A stretch of DNA of 64,000 nucleotides from Halictus rubicundus (Eukaryota; Arthropoda; Insecta; Hymenoptera; Halictidae). The notes beneath the pieces are model-generated. The model searched no databases. It saw only the letters and a program-made list of their open reading frames with translations, and had not been told where the DNA came from. The DNA lies in contig NW_027488567.1 in assembly GCF_050948215.1 (NCBI RefSeq), forward strand, positions 930,001 to 994,000. Direction: 5' to 3'. Position numbers and translations under genes: made by a program. The number at the start of each line of letters is the position of its first letter. Positions within the stretch are counted from its first letter, which is position 1. Below, one piece after another: positions 52,589 through 64,000 of the stretch.

Positions 52589-55500
52589 ACATAGGGGATT
52601 GGATAGGATAGAGGATAGGAGACGATAGAGGATAGGATAGGATTGATGATAGGATAGGAAAGATTACAGGATAGGATACAGGATACGATATTATAGAAGA
52701 TACGATATTATAGAGGATAGGATAGGATAGAGGATAGGAGACGATAGAGGATAGGATAAGATAGAGGATAGGATAGATGATATTATAGGATAGAGGATAG
52801 GATAGGATGGAGTATAGGATAGGATAGAGGATAGGATATAGGATTGGATAGGATAGAGGTTACGATATTATAGAGGATAGGATAGGATAGAAGATAGAAT
52901 AGGATAGAGGATAGGATAGGATAGAGGATAGGATAGGAGAGAGGATAGGATAGGATAGAGGATAGGATAGGACAGAGGATAGGATACGGATAGAGGATAG
53001 GATAGAATAGAGGATAGGATAGAGGATAGGATAGAGGATTGGATAGCATAGAGGATATTATAGGATAGAGGATAGGATAGGATGGAGGATAGGATAGGAT
53101 AGAGGATAGGATATAGGATTGGATAGGATAGAGGATAGGATAGGATAGAGGATAAGATAATATAGAGGATAGGATAGGATAGAGGATAGGATAGGATAGA
53201 GGATAGGATGGGATACAGGATAGGATAGGATAGAGGATAGGATAGGATAGAGGATAGGATAGGATAGAGGATAGGTTAGGATAGAGGATAGGATAGGATA
53301 GAGGATAGGACATTATAGAGGATAGGATAGGATAGAGGATAACATAGTGGATTGGATAGCATAGAGGATAGGAGACGATAGAGGATAGGATAGGATAGAG
53401 GATACGATAGGATAGATGATATTATAGGATAGAGGATAGGATAGGATGGAGGATAGGATAGGATAGAGGATAGGATAGGATAGAGGATAGGATACGATAG
53501 AGGATTGGATAGGATAGAGGATACGATAGGATAGAGGATAGGATAGGATTGAGGATAGGAGAGGATAGAGCAGATGATAGAGCATAGGAAAGAATTGAGG
53601 ACAGGATAGGAGAGAATATAGGATAGGATAGAGAATAGGATAGGATAGATGATATTATAGGATACAGGATAGGATAGGATGGAGGATAGGATAGGATAGA
53701 GGATAAGATAGGATAGAGGATAGGATAGGATAGAGGATAGGATAGGATAGAGCAGGATAGGATAGAGGATAGTATAGGATAGAGCAGGATAGGATAGAGG
53801 ATAGGATAGAGGATAGGATAGAGGATAGGATAGAGGATTGGATAGGATAGAGGATATTATAGGATAGAGGATAGGATAGGATAGCGGATAGGATAGGATG
53901 GAGTATAGGATAGAATTGAGGATAGGATAGGGTTGAGGATAGGATAGGAAAGAGGACTGGATAGGATAGAGGATAGGATAGGATAGAGGATAGGATAGGA
54001 TAGAGGATAGGATAGGATATAGGATAGGATAGGATAGAGGATAGGATAGGATAGATGATAGAATAGGATAGAGGATAGGATAGGATAGGGAATAGGATAG
54101 GATAGACGATATTATAGGAAAGAGGATAGGATATGATAGAGGATACGATATTATAGAGGATAGGATAGACGATAACATAGGGGATTGGATAGGACAGAGA
54201 ATAGGATAGGATAGAGGATAGGATAGGATAGAGGATAGGATACGATAGAGGATTGGATAGGATAGAGGATACGATAGGATAGAGGATAGGATAGGATTGA
54301 GGATAGGATAGGAAAGAGGACAGGATAGGATAGAGGATAGGATAGGATAGAGGATAGGATAGGACACAGGATAGGATAGGATAGAGGATAGGATAGGATA
54401 GAGGATAGGATACGATAGAGGATTGGATAGGATAGAGGATAGGATAGGATAGAGGATAGGATAGGATAGAGGATAGGATAGGATAGAGGATAGGATAGGA
54501 TAGGATAGAGGATAGGATAGGATAGAGGATAGGATAGGATAGAGGATAGGATAGGATAGAGGATAGGATAGGATAGATGATAGGATAGGATAGATGATAT
54601 TATAGGAAAGAGGATAGGATATGATAGAGGATACGATATTATAGAGGATAGGATAGGATAGACGATAGGATAGGATAGAGGATAGGATAGGATAGAGGAT
54701 AGGATAGGATAGAGGATAGGATAGGATAGAGGATAGGATAGGATAGAGGATAGGATAGGATAGAGGATAGGATATTATAGAGGATAGGATAGAATAGAGG
54801 ATAGGATATTATAGAGGATAGGATAGGATAGAGGATAACATAGGGGATTGGATAGCATAGAGGATAGGAGACGATAGAGGATAGGATAGGATAGATGATA
54901 TTATAGGATAGAGGATAGGATAGGATAGAGGATAGGATAGGATAGAGGATAGGATAGGATAGAGCAGGATAGGATAGAGGATAGTATAGGATAGAGCAGG
55001 ATAGGATAGAGGATAGGATAGAGGATAGGATAGAGGATAGGATAGAGGATTGGATAGGATAGAGGATATTATAGGATAGAGGATAGGATAGGATAGCGGA
55101 TAGGATAGGATGGAGTATAGGATAGAATTGAGGATAGGATAGGGTTGAGGATAGGATAGGAAAGAGGACAGGATAGGATAGAGGATAGGATAGGATAGAG
55201 GATAGGATAGGATAGAGGATAGGATAGGATATAGGATAGGATAGGATAGAGGATAGGATAGGATAGAGGATAGGATAGGATAGAGGATTGGATAGGATAG
55301 AGGATAGGATAGGATAGAGGATAGGATAGGAAAGAGGACAGGATAGGATAGAGGATAGGATAGGATAGAGGATAGGATAGGATAGAGGATAGGATAGGAT
55401 AGATGATAGAATAGGATAGAGGATAGGATAGGATAGGGAATAGGATAGGATAGACGATATTATAGGAAAGAGGATAGGATATGATAGAGGATACGATATT

Positions 55501-57635
55501 ATAGAGGATAGGATAGACGATAACATAGGGGATTGGATAGGACAGAGAATAGGATAGGATAGAGGATAGGATAGGATAGAGGATAGGATACGATAGAGGA
55601 TTGGATAGGATAGAGGATACGATAGGATAGAGGATAGGATAGGATTGAGGATAGGATAGGAAAGAGGACAGGATAGGATAGAGGATAGGATAGGATAGAG
55701 GATAGGATAGGACACAGGATAGGATAGGATAGAGGATAGGATAGGATAGAGGATAGGATACGATAGAGGATTGGATAGGATAGAGGATAGGATAGGATAG
55801 AGGATAGGATAGGATAGAGGATAGGATAGGATAGAGGATAGGATAGGATAGGATAGAGGATAGGATAGGATAGAGGATAGGATAGGATAGAGGATAGGAT
55901 AGGATAGAGGATAGGATAGGATAGATGATAGGATAGGATAGATGATATTATAGGAAAGAGGATAGGATATGATAGAGGATACGATATTATAGAGGATAGG
56001 ATAGGATAGACGATAGGATAGGATAGAGGATAGGATAGGATAGAGGATAGGATAGGATAGAGGATAGGATAGGATAGAGGATAGGATAGGATAGAGGATA
56101 GGATAGGATAGAGGATAGGATATTATAGAGGATAGGATAGAATAGAGGATAGGATATTATAGAGGATAGGATAGGATAGAGGATAACATAGGGGATTGGA
56201 TAGCATAGAGGATAGGAGACGATAGAGGATAGGATAGGATAGATGATATTATAGGATAGAGGATAGGATAGGATGGAGGATAGGATAGGATAGAGGATAG
56301 GATATAGGATTGGATAGGATAGAGGATACGGTTGGATAGAGGATAGGATAGGATAGAGGATAAGATAGGATAGAGGATAACATAGGGGATTGGATAGGAT
56401 AGAGGATAGGAGACGGTAGAGGATTGGATACGATAGAGGATATTATAGGACAGAGGATGGGATAGGATTGAGGATAGGATAGGATAGAGGATAAGATAGG
56501 ATAGAGGATAACATAGGGGATTGGATAGGATAGAGGATAGGAGACGATAGAGGATAGGATAGGATTGATGATAGGATAGGAAAGATTACAGGATAGGATA
56601 CAGGATACGATATTATAGAGGATACGATATTATAGAGGATAGGATAGGATAGAGGATAGGATAGGATAGAGGATAGGATAGGATCGAGGATAGGATAGGA
56701 TAGAGGATAGGATAGGATAGAGGATAGGATAGGATATAGGATAGGATAGGATAGAGGATAGGATAGGATAGAGGATTGGATAGGATAGAGGATACCGTAG
56801 GATAGAGGATAGGATCGAATAGAGGATAGGATAGGATTGAGGATAGGAGAGGATAGAGCAGATGATAGAGCATAGGAAAGAAATGAGGATAGGATAGGAT
56901 AGAATATAGGATAGGATAGAGAATAGGATAGGATAGAGGATAGGATAGGATAGAGGATAGGATAGGATATAGGATAGGGTAGGATAGAGGATTGGATAGG
57001 ATAGAGGATACGGTTGGATAGAGGATAGGATAGGATAGAGGATAAGATAGGATAGAGGATAACATACTGGATTGGATAGGATAGAGGATAGGATAGGATA
57101 GAGGATAGGATAGGATATAGGATAGGATAGGATAGAGGATAGGATAGGATAGAGGATAGGATAGGATAGAGGATTGGATAGGATAGAGGATACCGTAGGA
57201 TAGAGGATAGGATAGGATTGAGGATAGGATAGTAAAGACGACAGGATAGGATACAGGATACGATATTATAGAGGATAGGATAGGATAGAGGATAGGATAG
57301 GATAGAGGATAGGATAGGACAGAGGATAGGATACGGATAGAGGATAGGATAGAATAGAGGATAGTATAGAGGATAGGATAGAGGATTGGATAGGATAGAG
57401 GATATTATAGGATAGACGATAGGATAGGATAGCGGATAGGATAGTATGGAGTATACGATAGAATTGAGGATAGGATAGGGTTGAGGATAGGATAGGATTG
57501 AGGGTAGGAGAGGATAGAGGATAAGATAGGATAGAGGATAGGATAGGATAGAAGATAGGATAGGATAGAGCAGGATGGGATAGAGGATAGGATAGAGGAT
57601 AGGATAGGATAGAGGATACGATAGGATAGATGATA

Positions 57636-60600
57636 TTATAGGATACAGGATAGGATAGGATGGAGGATAGGATAGGATAGAGGATAGGATATAGGATTGG
57701 ATAGGATAGAGGATATGATCGGATAGAGGATAGGATAGGATTGAGGATAGGAGAGGATAGAGCAGATGATAGAGCATAGGAAAGGATTGAGGATAGGATC
57801 GGATAGAATATAGGATAGGATAGAGAATAGGATAGGATAGATGATATTATAGGATAGAGGATAGGATAGGATGGAGGATAGGATAGGATAGAGGATAAGA
57901 TAGGATAGAGGATAGGATAGGATAGAGGGTAGGATAGGATAGAGCAGGATAGGATAGAGGATAGGATAGGATAGAGCAGGATAGGATAGAGGATAGGATA
58001 GAGGATAGGATAGGATAGAGGATAGGATAGGATAGAGGATATGATAGGATAGAGGATAGGATAGGGTAGAGGATAGGATAGGATAGATGATATTATAGGA
58101 AAGAGGATAGGATATGATAGAGGATAGGATAGGATAGAGCATAGGATAGGATAGAGGATAGGATAGGATAGAGGATAGGATAGGATAGAGGATAGGATAG
58201 GATAGAGGATAGGATAGGATAGAGGATAGGATAGGATAGAGGATAGGATAGGATAGAGGATAGGATAGGATAGAGGATAGGATACGATAGAGGATAGGAT
58301 AGAGGATAGGATAGAGTATTGGATAGGATAGAGGATATTATAGGATAGTGGATAGGATAGGATAGCGGATAGGATAGGATGGAGTATACGATAGAATTGA
58401 GGGTAGGATAGGGTTGAGGATAGGATAGGATCGAGGATAGGAGAAGATAGAGGATAGGATAGGATAGAGGATACGATACGATAGAGGATAGGATAGAGAA
58501 TAGGATAGGATAGAGGATACGATACGATAGAGGATAGGATAGAGAATAGGATAGGATAGAGGATAGGGGATTGGATCGGATACAGGATAGGAGACGGTAG
58601 AGGATTGGATAGGATAGAGGATAGGATAGGATATAGGATAGCATAGGATAGAGGATAGGATAGGATAGAGGATAACATAGGGGATTGGATAGCATAGAGG
58701 ATAGGAGACGATAGAGGATAGGATAAGATAGAGGATAGGATAGGATAGATGATATTATAGGATAGAGGATAGGATAGGATGGAGTATAGGATAGGATAGA
58801 GGATAGGATATAGGATTGGATAGGATAGAGGATACGATATTATAGAGGATAGGATACGATAGAAGATAGGATAGGATAGAGGATAGGATAGGATAGAGGA
58901 TAGGATAGGAGAGAGGATAGGATAGGATAGAGGATAGGATAGGACAGAGGATAGGATACGGATAGAGGATAGGATAGAATAGAGGATAGGATAGAGGATA
59001 GGATAGAGGATTGGATAGGATAGAGGATATTATAGGATAGAGGATAGTATAATATAGCGGATAGGATAGTATGGAGTATACGATAGAATTGAGGATAGGA
59101 TAGGGTTGAGGATAGGATAGGATACAGGATAGGATAGGACAGAGGATAGGATAGGATAGAGGATAAGATAATATAGAGGATAGGATAGGATAGAGGATAG
59201 GATAAAATAGAGGATAGGATGGGATACAGGATAGGATAGGATAGAGGATAGGATATAATAGAAGATAGGATAGGATAGAGGATAGGTTAGGATAGAGGAT
59301 AGGATAGGATAGAGGATAGGATAGGATAGAGGATAGGATAGGATAGAGGATAGGATAGGACAGAGGATAGAATACGGATAGAGGATAGGATAGAATAGAG
59401 GATAGTATAGAGGATAGGATAGAGGATTGGATAGGATAGAGGATACTATAGGATAGACGATAGGATAGGATAGCGGATAGGATAGTATGGAGTATACGAT
59501 AGAATTGAGGATAGGATAGGGTTGAGGATAGGATAGGATACAGGATAGGATAGGACAGAGGATAGGATAGGATAGAGGATAAGATAATATAGAGGATAGG
59601 ATAGGATAGAGGATAGGATAGGATAGAGGATAGGATAGGATCGAGGATAGGATAGGATAGAGGATACGATACGATAGAGGATAGGATAGAGAATAGGATA
59701 GGATAGAGGATACGATACGATAGAGGATAGGATAGAGAATAGGATAGGATAACATAGGGGATTGGATAGCATACAGGATAGGAGACGGTAGAGGATTGGA
59801 TAGGATAGAGGATAGGATAGGATATAGGATAGCATAGGATAGAGGATAGGATAGGATGGAGTATAGGATAGGATAGAGGATAGGATATAGGATTGGATAG
59901 GATAGAGGATACGATATTATAGAGGATAGGATACGATAGAAGATAGGATAGGATAGAGGATAGGATAGGATAGAGGATAGGATAGGAGAGAGGATAGGAT
60001 AGGATAGAGGATAGGATAGGACAGAGGATAGGATACGGATAGAGGATAGGATAGAATAGAGGATAGGATAGAGGATAGGATAGAGGATTGGATAGGATAG
60101 AGGATATTATAGGATAGAGGATAGGATAGGATAGCGGATAGGATAGTATGGAGTATACGATAGAATTGAGGATAGGATAGGGTTGAGGATAGGATAGGAT
60201 ACAGGATAGGATAGGACAGAGGATAGGATAGGATAGAGGATAAGATAATATAGAGGATAGGATAGGATAGAGGATAGGATAAAATAGAGGATAGGATGGG
60301 ATACAGGATAGGATAGGATAGAGGATAGGATATAATAGAGGATAGGATAGGATAGAGGATAGGTTAGGATAGAGGATAGGATAGGGTAGAGGATAGGATA
60401 GGATAGAGGATAGGATAGGATAGAGGATAGGTTAGGATAGAGGATAGGAGAGGATAGAGGATAGGATATTATGGAGGATAGGATATTATGGAGGATAGGA
60501 TAGGATAGAGGATAACATAGTGGATTGGATAGCATAGAGGATAGGAGACGATAGAGGATAGGATAGGATAGAGGATACGATAGGATGGAGGATAGGATAG

Positions 60601-63130
60601 GATAGAGGATAGGATATAGGATTGGATAGGATAGAGGATAAGATAGGATAGAGGATAGGACAGGATAGAGGGTAGGATAGGATAGAGCAGGATAGGATAG
60701 AGGATAGGATAGATAATAGGATAGAGGATAGGATAGAGGATTGGATAGGATAGAGGATATTATAGGATAGAGGATAGGATAGGACAGAGGATAGGATAGG
60801 ATAGAGGAAAGGATATTATAGAGGATAGGATAGGATAGAGGATAACATAGGGGATTGGATAGGATAGAGGATAGGAGACGATAGTGGATAGGATAGGATT
60901 GAGGATAGGATAGTAAAGACGACAGGATAGGATACAGGATACTATATTATAGAGGATAGGGTAGGATAGAGGATAGGATAGGATAGAGGATAGGCTAGGA
61001 TAGAGGATAGGATAGGACAGAGGATAGAATACGGATAGAGGATAGGATAGAATAGAGGATAGTATAGAGGATAGGATAGAGGATTGGATAGGATTGAGGA
61101 TAGGAGAGGATAGAGCAGATGATACAGCATAGGAAAGAATTGAGGATAGGATAGGATAGAATATAGGATAGGATAGAGAATAGGATAGGATAGATGATAT
61201 TATAGGATAGAGGATAGGATAGGATGGAGGATAGGATAGGATAGAGGATAAGATAGGATAGAGGATAGGACAGGATAGAGGGTAGGATAGGATAGAGCAG
61301 GATAGGATAGAGGATAGGATAGAGGATAGGATAGAGGATAGGATAGAGGATTGGATAGTATAGAGGATATTATAGGATAGAGGATAGGATAGGACAGAGG
61401 ATAGGATAGGATAGAGGAAAGGATATTATAGAGGATAGGATAGGATAGAGGATAACATAGGGGATTGGATAGGATAGAGGATAGGAGACGATAGAGGATA
61501 GGATAGGATTGAGGATAGGATAGTAAAGACGACAGGATAGGATACAGGATACGATATTATAGAGGATAGGATAGGATAGAGGATAGGATAGGATAGAGGA
61601 TAGGATAGGATAGAGGATAGGATAGGACAGAGGATAGAATACGGATAGAGGATAGGATAGAATAGAGGATAGTATAGAGGATAGGATAGAGGATTGGATA
61701 GGATAGAGGATACTATAGGATAGACGATAGGATAGGATAGCGGATAGGATAGTATGGAGTATACGATAGAATTGAGGATAGGATAGGGTTGAGGATAGGA
61801 TAGGATACAGGATAGGATAGGACAGAGGATAGGATACGGATAGAGGATAGGATAGAATAGAGGATAGTATAGAGGATAGGATAGAGGATTGGATAGGATA
61901 GAGGATATTATAGGATAGACGATAGGATAGGATAGCGGATAGGATAGTATGGAGTATACGATAGAATTGAGGATAGGATAGGGTTGAGGATAGGATAGGA
62001 TTGAGGGTAGGAGAGGATAGAGGATAAGATAGGATAGAGGATAGGATAGGATAGAAGATAGGATAGGATAGAGCAGGATGGGATAGAGGATAGGATAGAG
62101 GATAGGATAGGATAGAGGATACGATAGGATAGATGATATTATAGGATACAGGATAGGATAGGATGGAGGATAGGATAGGATAGAGGATAGGATATAGGAT
62201 TGGATAGGATAGAGCATATGATCGGATAGAGGATAGGATAGGATTGAGGATAGGAGAGGATAGAGCAGATGATAGAGCATAGGAAAGAATTGAGGATAGG
62301 ATAGGATAGAATATAGGATAGGATAGAGAATAGGATAGGATAGATGATATTATAGGATAGAGGATAGGATAGGATGGAGGATAGGATAGGATAGAGGATA
62401 AGATAGGATAGAGGATAGGATAGGATAGAGGGTAGGATAGGATAGAGCAGGATAGGGTAGAGGATAGGATAGGATAGAGCAGGATAGGATAGAGGATAGG
62501 ATAGAGGATAGGATAGGATAGAGGATAGGATAGGATAGAGGATATGATAGGATAGAGGATAGGATAGGATAGAGGATAGGATAGGATAGATGATATTATA
62601 GGAAAGAGGATAGGATATGATAGAGGATAGGATAGGATAGAGCATAGGATAGGATAGAGGATAGGATAGGATAGAGGATAGGATAGGATAGAGGATAGGA
62701 TAGGATAGAGGATAGGATAGGATAGAGGATAGGATAGGATAGAGGATAGGATAGGATAGAGGATAGGATACGATAGAGGATAGGATAGAGGATAGGATAG
62801 AGTATTGGGTAGGATAGAGGATATTCTAGGATAGTGGATAGGATAGGATAGCGGATAGGATAGGATGGAGTATACGATAGAATTGAGGGTAGGATAGGGT
62901 TGAGGATAGGATAGGATCGAGGATAGGAGAAGATAGAGGATAGGATAGGATAGAGGATACGATACGATAGAGGATAGGATAGAGAATAGGATAGGATAGA
63001 GGATACGATACGATAGAGGATAGGATAGAGAATAGGATAGGATAGAGGATAGGGGATTGGATCGGATACAGGATAGGAGACGGTAGAGGATTGGATAGGA
63101 TAGAGGATAGGATAGGATATAGGATAGCAT
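57636..63130 (+). repeat. ~4.5-kb spaced duplication in the right domain
   Basis: Segments around 57,636-58,680 and 62,139-63,130 share the same variant order at an offset of about 4,503 bp. This includes a CGATACGATAGAGG pair followed by the GGATCGGATACAGG marker at 58,564 and 63,050. It shows that the right end of the window is also organised as multi-kilobase higher-order repeats. Exact limits were not determined. Confidence 0.6.
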
Positions 63131-64000
63131 AGGATAGAGGATAGGATAGGATAGAGGATAGGATAGGACAGAGGATAGGATACGGATAGATGATAGGATA
63201 GAATAGAGGATAGGATAGAGGATAGGATAGAGGATTGGATAGGATAGAGGATATTATAGGATAGAGGATAGGATAGGATAGCGGATAGGATAGTATGGAG
63301 TATACGATAGAATTGAGGATAGGATAGGGTTGAGGATAGGATAGGATACAGGATAGGATAGGACAGAGGATAGGATAGGATAGAGGATAAGATAATATAG
63401 AGGATAGGATAGGATAGAGGATAGGATAGGATAGAGGATAGGATGGGATACAGGATAGGATAGGATAGAGGATAGGATATAATAGAGGATAGGATAGGAT
63501 AGAGGATAGGTTAGGATAGAGGATAGGATAGGATAGAGGATAGGATAGGATAGAGGATAGGATAGGATAGAGGATAGGTTAGGATAGAGGATAGGAGAGG
63601 ATAGAGGATAGGATATTATGGAGGATAGGATAGGATAGAGGATAACATAGTGGATTGGATAGCATAGAGGATAGGAGACGATAGAGGATAGGATAGGATA
63701 GAGGTTACGATAGGATAGATGATATTATAGGATAGAGGATAGGATAGGATGGAGGATAGGATAGGATAGAGGATAGGATATAGGATTGGATAGGATAGAG
63801 GATAGGATCGGATAGAGGATAGGATAGGATTGAGGATAGGAGAGGATAGAGCAGATGATAGAGCATAGGAAAGAATTGAGGATAGGATAGGATAGAATAT
63901 AGGATAGGATAGAGAATAGGATAGGATAGATGATATTATAGGATAGAGGATAGGATAGGATGGAGGATAGGATAGGATAGAGGATAAGATAGGATAGAGG

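Larger units (their letters stand above)
11659..64000 (+). repeat. 17-bp satellite array (GGATA x3 plus GA), interrupted by two retrotransposon copies
   Basis: The basic unit is GAGGATAGGATAGGATA (17 bp). It runs to the right edge of the window, broken only at 33,849-34,549 and 36,532-37,229. Variants include units with one fewer GGATA, and with GATATTATAG, GGATTGG, GACAGG, GATACGATA, GGTTGAGG, ATAGCGGATA and GAGCAGG. The purine-rich strand is +; C is rare. Because 17 is not a multiple of 3 and the minus strand of the unit has no stop codon, all three minus frames read the same 17-residue repeat, ILSSILSYPLSYPILYP. This produces long spurious open frames (up to ~586 codons). No TTAGG array occurs. 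Confidence 0.97.
29400..64000 (+). repeat. Right satellite domain, marked by the GAGCAGATGATAGAGCATAG block
   Basis: A marker GAGCAGATGATAGAGCATAG followed by GAAAGAATTGAGG is absent before ~29.45 kb. It recurs near 29,454, 29,944, 31,045, 32,528, 33,656, 35,211, 36,339, 38,155, 39,566, 40,667, 41,768, 44,743, 46,447, 47,792, 50,761, 53,568, 56,854, 57,763, 61,113, 62,263 and 63,850. Some copies carry GATGGTAGAGC or GATGATACAGC instead. Repeated spacings (1,101, 1,128 and 2,969 bp) show higher-order organisation. Confidence 0.75.

Noticed and set aside
11562..63130. Dozens of long minus-strand open frames with the motif SYPLSYPILYPILSS
   Set aside because: They are products of a 17-bp tandem unit without stop codons on that strand. 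The same peptide appears in all three frames, starts are arbitrary ATG or alternative codons in variant units, and no domain is present.
11659..64000. CRISPR-like array
   Set aside because: The unit is a short contiguous tandem satellite with no unique spacers, in a eukaryotic context.
11659..64000. Canonical arthropod telomere repeat (TTAGG)n
   Set aside because: The repeated pentamer is GGATA with GA insertions. Isolated GGTTAGG variants occur but no TTAGG run.

Overview
The window is eukaryotic repeat DNA, most likely from an arthropod and probably an insect. There are no bacterial operons, tRNA or rRNA genes, and I recognise no ordinary host protein gene. The lineage is inferred from two non-LTR (LINE) retrotransposons that look like R1 clade (the R1/TRAS/SART/Waldo group, known mainly from arthropods). 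The species cannot be named from this sequence.

Region 1 (1-11,658) is one long A-rich non-LTR retrotransposon read on the + strand. It has a long 5' region, an ORF1/gag with three C-terminal zinc knuckles (1875-3458), and an ORF2 with an APE-type endonuclease, reverse transcriptase and C-terminal zinc motif (3452-6765). ORF2 is broken by a frameshift near 4141-4189 and lacks an AUG at its expected start. An unusually long non-coding 3' region (6766-11,637) ends in 22 A's. A ~770-bp segment is present almost identically twice: at the left edge, upstream of ORF1 (1-771), and at the very 3' end, directly before the poly(A) (10,869-11,637). The long 3' region also holds diverged internal repeats. 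This layout resembles the Drosophila telomeric element TART (long 3' UTR plus repeats shared between the 5' and 3' regions), but on an R1-type coding core.

Region 2 (11,659-64,000, about 80% of the window) is a satellite array built from a 17-bp unit, GAGGATAGGATAGGATA, i.e. three GGATA pentamers plus GA. The + strand is purine-rich and nearly lacks C. Variant units form higher-order repeats. A left domain (to ~29.4 kb) and a right domain (from ~29.4 kb) carry different marker variants. Several multi-kilobase tandem duplications are visible (about 2.8 kb, 2,683 bp, 1,101 bp and 2,969 bp).

Inside the satellite sits a second, GC-rich R1-type retrotransposon. It is 5'-truncated to the last 87 residues of ORF2 plus 3' UTR and poly(A), and has a clear 15-bp target-site duplication. 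It occurs twice, 2,683 bp apart, because the surrounding satellite block was duplicated after insertion; unoccupied versions of the site lie further right. Both retrotransposons join the satellite in the same orientation and at the same phase (poly(A) followed by GGATAG). This suggests target-specific integration into GGATA repeats, comparable to TRAS/SART insertion into TTAGG telomere repeats.

The many long minus-strand open frames between 11.6 and 64 kb, with a 17-residue repeat, are consequences of the stop-free satellite and are not called as genes.
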